A stretch of 64,000 nucleotides of DNA, from positions 31,396,401 to 31,460,400 of the forward strand of contig OX467088.1 of NCBI GenBank assembly GCA_950106755.1. Direction: 5' to 3'. The translations under genes were made by a program, and so were the position numbers. A model generated the notes under the pieces. The model was given only the letters and a program-made list of their open reading frames with translations. It made no database searches and was not told where the DNA came from. This document shows positions 1 through 11,900 of this stretch, one piece after another (the stretch's first letter is position 1; every line of letters starts with the position of its first letter). Source of the stretch: Climacium dendroides (Eukaryota; Streptophyta; Bryopsida; Hypnales; Climaciaceae).

Positions 1-186
1 TGTCTTCGTTGCTGCTCGGGTCTGAATGTGGCGCTTTGCTCAAGGCGGATTGCTATCGTTCTCCGTTCCGGACGTAGAATGGACACTTTCCTCCTTGGAA
101 TCTTCAATGACTTGGACTTCCATCCCTTTCTCTGGCGGCGTCTCCTCCAGTGTCATTGGTTCGCTCCCCTTCTTCGGTGTAGTCTT

Positions 187-3100
187 TGTAGTGATTAGTC
201 GGACCAGTATTCCTCCAGTTAGCCCTTAATTCTCACTAAAGACCCACTTAGAGTAAACCGCTCCAGAATCGTTCTCACAAGGACTCAAGGCTCACGGATG
301 CATAGGCTAACTCGATCTAAACTTTTCCTTTCTCTCCTATTTTCTAATCCGGTCGCTAGTGCCGGATGAGTTCCGGAAAAGTCCGGAAACCATTCAGTTG
401 TCCTTTCCGGGATCCCTGGGTTTAGGTGACAAGTGGCCAGATCCACCGTCCGGATGTTTACCGTGTTCAGAAACACTGACTCTCCCTTTCTCTCTCTCTA
501 CTAAATCTAACTTCAGGGACCGGAAGTATCCTGCTATTCCATCACCTCACAAATCAGGTCACGCAGGGACGATCAAGGACTACAACGATATTCTAGCATC
601 AATCCAACACTGAGCCTCCCATCGACCAGGTGCATATCCTTGCACTCTCTTGGGCGTTACGTCGGGGCTTTGACTCCGTCTATGGGGGAATTCCGGTACT
701 TGGAATTCGGGCACGTCTTGCAAACTCTTGTCCACGGAAGTTGCAAGCAGCCTCTCAGATACCTTCACACACAAGGCAATATCCTCCACTCAAGCTATAC
801 CGGCATCCAAACAGGCAATATACTGACACTATTGTCGGAACAATCCGGCCGATCTCCCCATCAATCCAGTGACGTCCGGAACCACTTACAAAGTCGACTC
901 TTGCTAATCAAGGTAAGTTCTCAACATCCGAGAAAGGCACGAATGGACCCCCACCCCCACAAGTATGCACCAAATACAAGAAGAAAGAGAATGGAAAGCC
1001 TCCAAACTCTTGGAAATAAGCGCAAAAAGGTATAAATTGAAAATACTATGTGGTGAGTGAATGTGTATGACCACAAAGGTCCACCAAAATCTAACTTATA
1101 CTACATCTAACATCATCTCAAAAATCCCACAAAACATTCCTACTAGTCCGCTAGATTTCCAGTTATCCACTAGATCCTATTTTTCTGGCTCAACGGCCGG
1201 ACTCCGGTACTATCATAAGTATGTACAAAATTGCCCCCTATTCCTTGGCGTCCTTAGGAGGAATAATGTTGTTTAATAAGTGAAGGTTTATCTGCTTTCG
1301 GCTACTCCTCGAAGAAAACACATCAGGGCCTCTTACTCCCCAACTTGGACCTCCCACAATATTGGTTCTTCTGTCTACACTCCGGATTCCGACTATCGGA
1401 ATTTCCAGACTTCCTCGGGAATCTTTCTAGGTCTGTTTGTGGCCGAGAGAAGACTGAACTGACTGAATCACTTTAGTCTCTGGAGGACCACCCGTAAAGT
1501 CAATGATTGGATTCTCCGGAAGGAGGTCCTCACTGCCTTTAGGTACAACAGTACTCCAATCCACTCCTTCTGGTCTCCCCGGCGGTGAAAGTTCCGGAAT
1601 AGGCGGTACCACTAGCAATACTTTTGTAACAACGGATTCCGGAATATTGCCTTCCGAAACCGTCAAGGTATATGCAAGAGAGGAAGGAAGAGGGTTTACC
1701 AGATTTGGATCTGCGGGTGCCAAATACTCCACCAGGTCCCGCATCTCAACTCGCGATGCGTCCATGCGTCTCACCTGCTCCAGTAAATATTTAACAATGG
1801 GCACCCGGCTCGAGCTTGCGGCTACTTCGAAGTTGGCTTCGAACAACCAGGCCTTGTTGATGTAGTCCGTCGAAACTTCCAAGGAACTTTGGAGTTGGGT
1901 CACACTCCAACACAGTGCCTCTATTTGCCAGTGGTGTTCTTCTTCCACGGCTTTGGCCTTCTCTTGGTCTGTTCGTAGCTCCTTCTCCAACCGAGCATAA
2001 GTGGACTCCAACTCTTGGGCTCGTTCCAACAAAGTCCAGTTCTCCACTCGTAAAGCGCCCACTTCCGTCACCGACTTCTTTTGTTCCTCGATCAAGATGG
2101 CGTTTTGTTTCTCCGTCGCCACCAAAGCGTCCGTCCTCCGGAAGATAGCGTTCTGATCGGTCAGTGCCATCCTCCGACACACCTGTTTGAGGGTCTCCTC
2201 ATAGTTTTGCAGAATCTTCATGATGTCTTCCGTCCACCACACAATGTGTTGAGCCAGATCCAAAATGTCATCCAAAGGTGACCCTCCTAGTCGAAGCTCG
2301 ATCCTCTCTTCCTCCTCTGCCTTTGTAGGTCTAATCCGGGAAGGACTGGCCTTTGTTTGAGAGGGACCAGCTTCCGGCTGAGAAGGTCCGGCCTCTTCAT
2401 TGTTGAGAAGGTCCGGCTTCTTCTTTCTAGTCCGGAGCGTCCTCCATTTGTTTTGGTGCGGGAGGATCTGCCGTTGGCCTTGCCGGTGGAGTTACCTTCG
2501 TCAGAGGGGTGGGCGGCTCCTCATCCTCCGTCTCCTCGTCATCCGGTCCTTACCGGGGAGAAGATTCTTCTCCTCCGTACTTTTGGAGCTAAACCAACTC
2601 TTGATAAGCGTCCTCCTCGTTTGACTTGAGTAAGAAGTGGTGGGAATACAGATGGGAGACATAAGCCGGAAGAGGGCTCCCACCCTTCTTCCTCTACCAG
2701 AGAGAACGCACAAGGTCTCCTACCAATTCGTAGATGACGAAGGCCCAATCTATCATCATCTTCTCCTGAAGGCTCCCTAGGATGGTGGAAAGCACCTTGG
2801 CCACCACTCGCCTCGGCTTGGTCAGGTGGAGGATAAGGTTGAGAAATACTACCACATCCTTGTATTCCGGTTTGACCAGGTCTGATACCTGGAAACCATC
2901 CTTCGGGTTTGCCGCCGCCCGGAACTCGCCCTCCATACACTCTTGATTCTTTTCCATGACCTTGTCCGACGCCATCCGAAACCCGTAGGCAGCTCTCTAC
3001 TCGTTGACCATCCATAGTTCCGGCTTCGCTCGGAGGGTGGTATCCAAGATACCACTTTTCGGTCGAAGCAAATCCGCCACTAGACTCTCCTCCCGGATGT

Positions 3101-3806
3101 TCTAAGGGACATCCATCAAACCCTCACACCCCATGTTGGTGAGGTTCTGTCATAGGCGCTCCAGCCGGACTTCATCGGTTGGAATTTCCGGCACCACCCG
3201 CATTAACGGAATTGCCTTCGGCCGGGGTGGTGGCATTGGAATCGCCTCGTCTGAGTCCTCTGGCTCCTCCCTCAGCCTACGTCAACTCGCCCTGGAAGAC
3301 ATCACACTTACAAGAAACCTCGCACAATCTCTCCCACCCCTCTTGCTCACAAAAGATCACTCTAGAATCCCCTACACGATCACAACTCACACAGTCCCTC
3401 AATCTACCGGAAATTTCTAAAAGGTGGAAAGGTGGAAAACAAAGATACAAGAAAATAAGAAAGCCACTATGCCTTCCGCCAGCTACAGTCCTCTTCTTAT
3501 TTGACTAGACGAATAGACGGTCGGACAAGAGTACAGGATAGGTTTTGGCGGCAAAAACCTAATCCTAGTACGGATTCAGTTTTTGGTTTTTAGGGTCGGC
3601 GCCATCATCCGATTTTTAGAACTTTCTAGAGCTACAAAATTAAGTTTTTATACTTAATGGAATTTCTCCGGATCCGGAGTTCCGGTATTCCTAAAATCTT
3701 TTTAATCTCCTACAGGGACTCAAAACTTTCCTTTTAAAGGAATAAATTTTGATTTTTCGTCAAATGCTAGTGTTCTGGGTCTAGCATGTGGGATCATACT
3801 CCCACA
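187..3806 (-). mobile_element. LTR family A copy A1 (solo LTR unit with internal ORF)
   Basis: On the minus strand the unit begins TGTGGGAGTATGATCCCACA at 3806 and ends CACTACA at 187, with the TG...CA ends expected of an LTR. The same start is seen at 47582 and the same end at 44313. The flanks, read on minus, are GAAAC and AAGAC. The intact family C copy has GAGAC at this place, so these are plausibly a diverged 5-bp target duplication. Length is 3,620 bp. It contains an ORF remnant (3302-1427) and a downstream non-coding part (about 1300-200). No gag or pol lies inside. Confidence 0.75.
1427..3302 (-). pseudogene. LTR-A encoded ORF, nonsense and frameshift mutated
   Basis: Function unknown. 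Reading from the ATG at 3302: a proline-rich start, a module with NMGCEGLM and PELW, then the conserved block DKVMEKNQECMEGEF followed by a region ending DWAFVIYELVGDLV. After that come an acidic linker and a long coiled-coil-like C-terminal part (about 2275-1700, rich in E, K, L and R). The same order is found in the plus-strand copy at 48091-49661 and the copy split by the MULE at 63995/50343. Stops include a TGA at 'RL*QNL' and a TAG at 'NE*RAA'; both are shared with the 48091 copy but not with the 63995 copy. The first block recalls the domain called 'putative plant transposon protein' in plant retroelements; that is a resemblance only. Confidence 0.6.
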
Positions 3807-3844
3807 GTTTCCTACATGTGCGTGAAACCCTCCAGATTCGTCCG

Positions 3845-3954
3845 AGACGGATTTTAGGTGACGTCGGAAAAAACAACTTGTATTTTCCGACGTCACCTAA
3901 AATCCGTCTGAAAAAATTACAAAACGTCACCTAAAACGCGGGTTTCTTCTAGTG
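3845..3954 (+). mobile_element. CACTA-type terminal remnant with perfect hairpin
   Basis: A perfect 26-bp inverted repeat (3846-3871 against 3883-3908, 11-nt loop) is followed by a segment ending TTTCTTCTAGTG at 3954. That end matches the CACTA-type terminus at 26095 (GAATTCTTCTAGTG). No 5' CACTA end is visible on the left, so only the 3' part remains. It lies inside LTR copy C0. Confidence 0.55.
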
Positions 3955-4118
3955 GGAATTGACTTCGCGTTGGATTTGTGTTCCGGATCCGAAGTTGGCC
4001 TCAAGTTCAACTCCGTCATCCGCATTTTGTTGAAAATGGGCTTGGCCGGCATGAGTATCTCCTTCAGATCTTCCATCTAAGTTTGTTGCCTGATGCACTA
4101 ACGGCCACCCTAGAGTAA

Positions 4119-4824
4119 TGTGACAACTTATATTTTTGATTTTTTTTCGTTTACCTTTTGAGTGGAACGGAAATTAGAAACAGATATCCGGATCGAGCTA
4201 AAGGGAGGGAGATAAATCAAAAATAGTCACAAGAGAATCTTACGGAACTAATCCGGTTCTAGGTAGAAGCGGACCGGATTGGATTTCCAACCGGAAGGGA
4301 ATTCCAACCGGATTCTCGTTGACCGGATTGGAGAGAATCGGATGACAAGGACCGGACCGGATGTCCTACCTGTCATAATGACTAGTCCAGGGCGTTAGGA
4401 CTATATAAGGCCTAACCCTGCCCATTTTCAAGTCTTTGGTTTTCGCGTGTTGTCGTTTCCTGTCTTAGCATCTCATCATTTTCGTTTACGGCGGCGAGGA
4501 GCGGAGAATACGAGAGGGTCTGGTAGTGTATGAGACGGAGAGATCGCCTCCGGGCGCAAGTAGGTGAGACTTGAGCGCGAGCGGATACGGAACAGTGAAA
4601 AGCTGAGAGTGTGAGCGCGCAAGGAGGTTAGTTTGTAGGTGGAGCGGAAGACTAGAGTGTGAGCGCTCCCTCGTTAGGTCAGAAGAGAGTGAATCCGGGT
4701 AGAGACACCCTCATGCCTTGGCTAAACCGGAAGAGACCAGGCTCTAGCACCCCACCCCCGAGTGAAGTGAAGTTGAGGAAAGTGGTTCCAATCATGCCGA
4801 CCAAGGAACCGGAACAAGGAGAAC
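4119..4824 (+). mobile_element. LTR family B, 5' part (copy B1)
   Basis: It runs from the LTR start to just past the ORF ATG (ATGCCGACCAAGG near 4794), where a second B LTR start (TGTGACAACTCATATTTT) begins at 4825. It contains the likely promoter (CTATATAAGG at 4401) and a leader rich in GAGCG and GTGAG repeats. The matching 3' part lies at 26096-28297. Confidence 0.7.
4401..4410 (+). promoter_or_regulatory. TATA box of LTR-B promoter
   Basis: CTATATAAGG lies about 280 bp into the LTR, some 390 bp before the ORF ATG. The family B copy on minus has a matching ACTATATAAAGCC near 8590-8580, preceded by the same GTCCAGG-GTCA/TTAGGAC context. Initiation about 30 bp downstream would make the LTR ORF the first ORF of the transcript. 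Confidence 0.5.
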
Positions 4825-5444
4825 TGTGACAACTCATATTTTCGATTTTCTTTGTTTACCTTTTTAAGTGGAACGGAAATTAGAAATAGGTATCCGGATC
4901 CATCTAAAAGGAGAGAGATAAATCAAAAATAGTCACAAGAGGACCTTACGGAACTAATCCGGTTTTAGGTAGAAGCGGATCGGATTAGATTTTCAACCGG
5001 AATGGATTTTTAACCGGATTCTCCTAGACCGGATTGGAGAGAACCGGATGTCAAGAACCGGACCGGATATCCGACCGGTCATAATGACTAGTCCAGGGCG
5101 TCAGGACTATAAAAAGACTGTCCTACCCATTTTCAGGTCTCTAGCTTTCACGTGTTGTCGTTTCCTGTCTTAGCACCTGAAGCTTTTCCGTTTATGGCGA
5201 CGAGGAGGGAGAATACAAGAGGGCCCGGTAGTGAGTGAGAGGTGTGAGACGGAGAAGATCGCCTCCGGGTGCGAGTAGGTGAGACTTGAGCGCGAGCGGA
5301 TACGAAACAGTGAGGGACTGAGAGTGTGAGCGCGAGCGGATACGAAACAATGAGGGACTGAGAGTGTGAGCGCACAAGGAGGTTGGTTTGCAAGTGGAGC
5401 GGAAGACTAGAGTGTGAACGCTCTCTTGTTAGGTCAGTAGAGAG
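4825..5444 (+). mobile_element. Second LTR family B 5' part, with internal 40-bp duplication
   Basis: A second LTR-B start lies in tandem with B1 and about 80% similar to it by eye. It is cut at 5444 by the end of the minus-strand LTR B2, whose reversed end TGTCGCAGCACAG starts at 5445. A 40-bp unit beginning CGCGAGCGGATACGAAAC is tandemly repeated at about 5291-5370. It stops before the ORF. Confidence 0.6.
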
Positions 5445-8400
5445 TGTCGCAGCACAGAGTAAGCAATTTCCCTATTATACTCACAAAAATCACTCTAGAG
5501 CATAACAAAATGACCCTAAAGATCGAATCCACGAGATCCTGTGAAGTAGCTAACTCTAACAAGGAGACAAACCCAATTAACCCCTTTATTCTACCTTTCC
5601 GGTTCTACCTCTGATGACCGGAACATCCAAAACCAACCGGAAGACTACGACCGGACTGTATCCTACTTCCGGTTTTGATAGTTCCCCGGTTTACTAATTC
5701 CCCGATCTCTGGACTGACTTCTCAATTCTGGACCCTGCAACTTCCAGTCCTATGTACCCTCCTGGGCGAATCCGATCCGGTCCACCCTTCCGTACCCGGT
5801 TTAATTTTACCTCTGTTTTACCATCAGAGGGTTTGCCGCTTGCTTTTGAAAGTAGTAGGCCCACCAATCCTCCCGTGACTTATAGTGGCTGAAGACCCAC
5901 TTTCCTATCCACTGATTCCCTAATTAACACGGATCCGGTTTGGTCCTTCACAATAATCCGGATAGTAACCTGAATCACAGGTCACACAAAGACCCCCCAT
6001 ACGATCTTCTCATACTACAACAACCTTGACACTGATCCGTTCCGTACGAAGTTGGGTGGCTACAAGTGCATCCGTCCGTTCCAACCTCTCCGAAAGTTCT
6101 TCCGTTCACAACGGTGGCAAGACCTTACAGGAGTCAGGATACTCAACCGGATTTTCCACCTAGGAGTTCTAGCGCAGCTAAGGAATCCCTCCTTATCCTC
6201 CTAGCCTGATCAACGGATCTCTTACCCGGAATGCTAAACTTCTGTAGCTGTTGAGGCACTGGAATCCACTCCTAACTCTTCATAACCTACTCACATGTAC
6301 CTAGAACCGGAAACATACATCAAGGGGAGAAACTCTACCAACACCTCCGTACTCACCTTCCTATTCTGACTCCGTGCACTCTTGCCAATACTCGGGAAAA
6401 ATACACAAAAGTTAGTTTAAAGGAAAGTACACAAGGAAATGCCAAGAGAACTCTCTCCCCGTCTCCAGCTCAGAGACTGTTTTATATACAAAAAGCAAAA
6501 AGTGAATACATGATTTCCGCCTCTGAAGGCGCTAACAATCCGGTCCTACCTTATCCTAACCGGATTCTATTCCGGTTCCTATCTATAAGTCCTATTTTTA
6601 CAATCCTTCCTGTTCCGTCTCATACACTCGGGATCCAATGGTAGAGCTCTCATCAGGTCTCTCCAACTGCTCGAAGACCTCATTTAGATTCCGGTTCCGT
6701 TCCCCATCCGTAGGTAGAACCGGATGATCTTCCTTAGCTTCCGGGGAGTCCAAATCTATCGGCTGATGTCCGGTCGAGGGCGTCTCCTTCTTTGCCCTAC
6801 TTGACTGGGGCGTCTTGTCCTTCCCCGGTTCCTAAGCTACGTCTTCCGGAAACAAGTCCGGAAGAGAAATTTCTGAGAGCCGGACCGGAACTTCTGTCAA
6901 CTTCTGACTACTCTCCACGATCCGGTCCGCTAACTCCCGTGCCTTGGATAGGAGCTTTTCCATCTGCTCCTCAAAATCGGTGAGGATGTGCACCACCCTG
7001 GTTCTGGATATCTTCTTGTCCTTGTGCACCTCCTCTTCGAACAAGCGCGCCTTGGTGACCGCGGCTCCGGGTCCTCCAAGCACGTCCTTCACTTCTGCGG
7101 CCAACTTCTTCATTTCCTCCGCCATCTCCTTTGTCGCGGTGGCATTCTCGAGCAACGCAAAAAGTTCAGCCTTGAGGGTGTCCACCTCATCGTGCTGCCG
7201 CTTGCTGTCCTCCTTCATCTTCCGGAGCTCTTCCGGATTGATAACACTCTCAGCTACCTTCCGCGGCAACTGGCTGTCCGGTTCCGCTCCGATTAATTCC
7301 GCGATCTCCCCGAGCGTCCGCTTCTTAACTTCCCAATCTGCCCGGATTCCGCAGAGGATCCCAACCAACTCGTCGAACGGATCTGTGGTTCCCGATCCAG
7401 ATGCCACATCCGGTCCGGTTGGAGTCTCACCTCTGCGCGGCCACGGATATTCCGGGGGCGTTCCTCGATTCCGAGCCGGTGTGGTCTTCTGCCTCTTGGC
7501 GGGAACATACAGTTCCTCCTCTTCCTCTTCTTCTTCCTCCTCCTCGGTTTCGTTTTCGGAATCCGCTTCTTGGTCGGACTCGGATTCGCCGTACTTCATG
7601 GTCCGCTCCTGGGCCTTCCACACCTTCAGCTCCACTTCCGTCAGCAGTTCCTGTTGCTGGTAGAGGTGGTACACATAAGGGCACAGTGGAGTAGCCCTAC
7701 TTCTCCCCACTCTTGTAGTAAGCTGGGACACCAGATCAAAGAAGATCCGGCCCCAGTCTACTTTCCGGGTTTCGCTTAGCGCTCCGAAAATCGTATTAGC
7801 CAAGGTGATAGTCACCCTGGTGGGCTTTTCCGGATGCAAAACCGGAACCAGGAACTAAAGCAGGCGTCACTCCCGGTCATCGAGGCAGTCTTCAACCGCG
7901 TAGCGGTCCTTTGAGTTTACTACACTTCCGAACTTGCCCTGGATGAAATCATCCTTTCGGTTGGCAAGCCCGAGTCCTCCTGGCCGGAATCCGTATACGT
8001 CCCGCCACAAAGCCTCAATCCATTGGACCGGATTCCCTCTCAGGGTGTTATCGAACTGATTCGATACGCCACTTAGGATTTCTCTAACCATCCTCTCATC
8101 TTTGAAACCCCAAGGTTTCAAAGCTAACCCTTGACAACCCATCATCGACAAATCCTCTCTGAGCTCTCCCTGTTCCGGTTCCTTGGTCGGCATGACCGGA
8201 CTACTTTTCTAAGCTTTACTTCACTCGGGGGCGGGGTGTTAGAACCTCTCTTCCGGTTCAGCCGCGGCATGAAGGTAGCTCTACTCGATTTTCACTCTTC
8301 TACAGTCCTAACAAGGGAGCGCCGATACTTAGATGTTCCGCTCCGCCTGTAAACTAATCTACTGGCGTGCTCACACTCTCAGTCTCTCTCGTATTCGCTC

Positions 8401-8872
8401 GCACTCAAGGTCTCACCCACTCATGTCTGGAGGAGATCTCTCCGTCTCACACCCCTCACTCACTTCCGGACCCTCTTGTACTTCCTCTTCCTTGCCGTAG
8501 TCAACGATGGAAATGTCAGGCGCTAAATCAGGACACGACAACACGTGCAAATCCAGAGACCTGAAAATGGGCAGGGCCAGGCTTTATATAGTCTTGACGT
8601 CCTGGACTGTCTTTAAGACCAGTTGGCTATCCGGTCCGATTCTTGACATCCGGTTTTCTCCAATCCGGTCAACAAGATTCCGGTTGCAAATACTATCCGG
8701 TTGTACATCTAATCCGTTCCGCTTCTACCTAAAACCGGATTAGTTCCGTAAGGTCCTTTTGTGACTATTTTTGTATTTATCTTTCTCTCTAGATGAATCT
8801 GGATACCTATTTCTAATTTCCGGTTCACTCAAAAAGTTAAACAAATAAAAATATAAAATATGAGTTGTCACA
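5445..8872 (-). mobile_element. LTR family B copy B2: 3' LTR of the minus-strand retroelement
   Basis: On the minus strand it starts TGTGACAACTCATATTTT at 8872, directly after the purine tract that follows integrase, and ends CTCTGTGCTGCGACA at 5445. Length is 3,428 bp. This position (pol, purine tract, then this unit) is what identifies the ORF-carrying unit as an LTR. Order on minus: U3-like region with ACTATATAAAGCC near 8590, leader, ORF 8193-6832, then about 1.35 kb non-coding DNA with the conserved TTGTTGTAGTA motif near 6020. Confidence 0.75.
6832..8193 (-). pseudogene. LTR-B encoded ORF (about 450 codons), two nonsense codons
   Basis: Function unknown. It starts MPTKEPEQGELREDLSMMGC at 8193. 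The N-terminal part (residues 1-110) carries the shared LTR-ORF module: MGCQGLALKPWGF, then W..D.YGFR, then a DDRE segment. Next comes LHPEKPTRVTITLANTIFGA (near 7830) with a DW-motif helix ending CPYVYHLYQQQELL. An acidic stretch of about 25 E/D residues (near 7530) follows, then a basic patch (KRQKTTP) and a long coiled-coil-like tail to PEDVA. A TGA and a TAG sit near 7890-7860, joining two otherwise in-frame parts. The acidic, basic and coiled-coil order suggests a nucleic-acid or chromatin partner; that is inference. Confidence 0.65.
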
Positions 8873-8892
8873 TTACCCCCTCCTCATCTGTG
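8873..8892 (-). promoter_or_regulatory. Polypurine tract next to 3' LTR B2
   Basis: On the minus strand GATGAGGAGGGGGTAA lies immediately before the LTR start TGTGACA. This is the usual place for the plus-strand primer of a reverse-transcribing element. The same arrangement (GAGGAAGGGGTAA then TGTCGCA) is seen at 40165-40152. Confidence 0.65.
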
Positions 8893-8906
8893 AGCGTCCC
8901 CGCGAA

Positions 8907-11900
8907 CATCATTCCTCATCATCGGAAGAAGTAGCAGCATTGTACTTCTTTACTCTTGATCCGTTCACCCGAGTATCAAGCCACTGGCCCTGCAATGTTT
9001 CTAGTTGCAAAGAGCCATTCTAAAAAACTTGATTCACTCGGAATGTTCCCATCCATCTGGTATGTAATTTACTTGGAAAATCCTTGTGACGGTTGTCATA
9101 TAGAAGGACCAATCCTCTTTCTCGAATTCCGTGTCAGCCGGAAGTTTCCGGTTGTAGATTATCTTCCGCTTCTCTTGAACACCCATAGTCTTCTCTAGTG
9201 CTACATCTCGTATTTCCTCTAGTTCTTCAATAGCAATGAGTCGTGGAAGTGTTTCCATTCTTGACTCGGCATTCCGAGCTGCCATTACATGGAATGTTTC
9301 CACCTCTAATTCCACCCCATGCATTGCTTCTTGTCCGAAGACCAGGAAGTATGGTGTCTTTCCGGTCATGGTTTTCTCCGTAGTGTTGTATGCATAGACC
9401 GCCGAAGGCAGTTTCCGGTCCCAATCCGTTTTGTGAGCGGAAACCATTTTGTTCAGGATCTTACCAACGATACCGTTCGCTCGCTCCGTCAATCCGTTCG
9501 CCTTTGGGTTGTAAGGAGTGGTCTTCCGGTGTTTGATGAGATATTTGCTTGTTAGGTCGAGGATGACATCATTGAGAAAATGAGTGCCCCGATCACTAAC
9601 TAACTCCAATGGGTGCCCAAATCGCATGAGGATTTCTTCAAACAAAAAGTTCACTGAAGTTTCCGCATCGTTCTTCCTAGTTGCCTTGGCTTCCACCCAT
9701 TTGGTCGCGTAATCCGTGGCTAGGATAATGTATCTCTTCTTCCGTATACTGACCGGAAAGATAGGTCCGATAAAATCTATCCCCCATTTCTCAAAAGGTG
9801 CTAAAGGGATGATTGGAGTGAGCGGCCAATGGTTCCGGAAAGATGGTGCTCCGGTCCGTTGACACTGATCACAACTCCGTACATAACTTCTTACATCGCA
9901 GTGCAAGCCTAGCCACCAGTATCCGGCTGTACGGATCCGGTTGACAGTATTGACAAATGCAAAATGTCCTCCTGAACTTCCGGAATGAAGTGCTCGGATT
10001 ACCTTCTTCCGTTCCGGGAGCTCTAGGCATCTCCGGAGTACGTCATCCGGTCCTAACTTAAAGAGAATTCCTCTAATCAAGGTATAAGGAGCCGCTTTTC
10101 TCTAAAAGATCTCTTTTTCTTCTCGACTCATCTGATCCGGATATCTAGATTCCACTAAGTAATCTATGATATCCTGATATTCTGATATAGACTCATCATT
10201 GAGGTAAAAGACATCTAGTGAGGAAGTTTCCGGAAACTCATCCGGAAACCCAGCAGATATATCTGCTACGGATTCCCGTTCCTTTTGCTGGGAAAGGTAA
10301 TCCGCGTTTGAATTTTCCTTTCCGGGTATAACTACTACTTCGTAGTTAAATTCCTGTAACAACAAAATCCATCTAGCAATCCGGCCTGACAAATCCAGTT
10401 TGTTTACAAGGTACTTTAAAGAATCATGGTCCGTGTGAAAAATTACCTTGTAACCCAGAAGGTAATGTTGGAACTTTTTACAAGAGTACACCACAGCCAA
10501 CGCTTCCCGTTCCGTGGTGGTGTAATTCTGCTCCGCCATACTCATTTGCCTACTTGCGTAGTAAATTGGATTCTCGCGTTTTATTCCATCAAACTGCCAA
10601 AGAATAGATCCGAGACACCAACCGGATGCATCGATGGTGACATGGAACTCCTTTGTCCAATCTGGAACACACAAGATTGGAGCTTTAGCAAGTTGGAGTT
10701 TGAGATTTTCAAAAGCTTGCTGCCGGATTCCGGTCCATTCAAATTCCGTATCCTTCCTTAGGAGTTCTGTAAGAGGAATCGCTCTCTTAGCGTACCCGTC
10801 AATAAACCGGCGGTAGTATCCGATACAGCCAAGAAATCCACGGATCTCTCTAACGTTGGTCGAAGGCAGTAAGGTTAACACTGCCCTGACTTTATCCATA
10901 TCCGCCTGCAATCCGGATTTGCTGACTACATGTCCGAGTAGTATTCCGGAACTCATCCCAAAAAAACACTTGCCCGGATGCAACTTCAGGACGGTCTCTC
11001 GACATCTCTCAAAAGTTTTCCGTAAACAGTCCAAATGACTTTTCCGATCACTGTAAACCGCAAAGTCATCGATAAATATCTCAATAAAATGTCGAAGAAA
11101 ATCTCTGAAAATGTCCATCATGAGACGCTGGAAGGTTCCGGGTGCATTGCACAATCCAAACGGCATTCGTGTGAAAGCAAAAGTCCCCCATTCCGTTGTG
11201 AATGTTGTCTTCAACTGATCGCACCACCGGATGAAGACTTGATTGTAACCGGAAAATCCGTCCAGAAAATTGTAGCACTCGTGACCGGCCACTTGGTCCA
11301 AAATGATATCCATGAACGGAAGAGGAAAATAATCCTTCTTTGTGGCCGCGTTCAACTTCCGGAAATCCTGGCAAACCCGGATCTTGACTTTACCATCCGT
11401 TCCCACCTTTTTCGGGACCACTACGATAGGGGAAACCCACTCGGAATTGTTAACCGGATATATGAATCCGGCTTCCAATAATCGAGTAATTTCCTCCTTC
11501 ACCATCAATGAGTACTTGGGGTTGAGCCGGTATTGTCGTTGACGGACCGGAATGGATCCTTCCGTTAAATCGATGTGGTGTTCTCCTAAATGAGGGGGAA
11601 TCCCCTTCAAATCGGATGACTCCCAAGCAAAAATGTCGAGATACTCCTTCAATAGCTGACTGTATCCGGATCTCCTCTTCCCTTGTAACAGCCTATTGAT
11701 GTAAAAGCTCTTACCGGGGTCGATTTCCACTTTCTCATAATCTGTGGGTGAAACGACTGGTTTGATCTTTTCCGGATGAACTCCTTCCGGATTGGAATCT
11801 AAACCTGTCCACTCTTTTGTTTCCATTCCGAGGATATTGGCTAGAAGATTTCCGGTTTGTATCTGTCCGGCGATCCACTTAGCTGTAAGCGGAATGCTTG

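Larger units (their letters stand above)
1..4118 (-). mobile_element. LTR family C copy C0, minus strand, interrupted and leaving the window
   Basis: Read on the minus strand, 1-186 and 3955-4118 (with a short piece at 3807-3845) match the second half of the family C LTR ORF seen at 13313-14659. The best matches are the acidic stretch with VQVIEDS and the block around 14050-14180. LTR A1 (187-3806) interrupts it, and a CACTA remnant (3845-3954) splits it again. Its 4118 edge pairs with the 28298 edge of copy C2: both ends carry AGTAA and together restore one uninterrupted family C reading, so C0 and C2 are two halves of one LTR pushed apart by the insertion 4119-28297. The copy is too decayed to code. 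Confidence 0.7.

Noticed and set aside
6944..7663. Plus-strand 239-codon reading rich in serine
   Set aside because: It is the antisense of the acidic/coiled-coil LTR-B ORF; the Ser run is the reverse of GAG/GAA codons.
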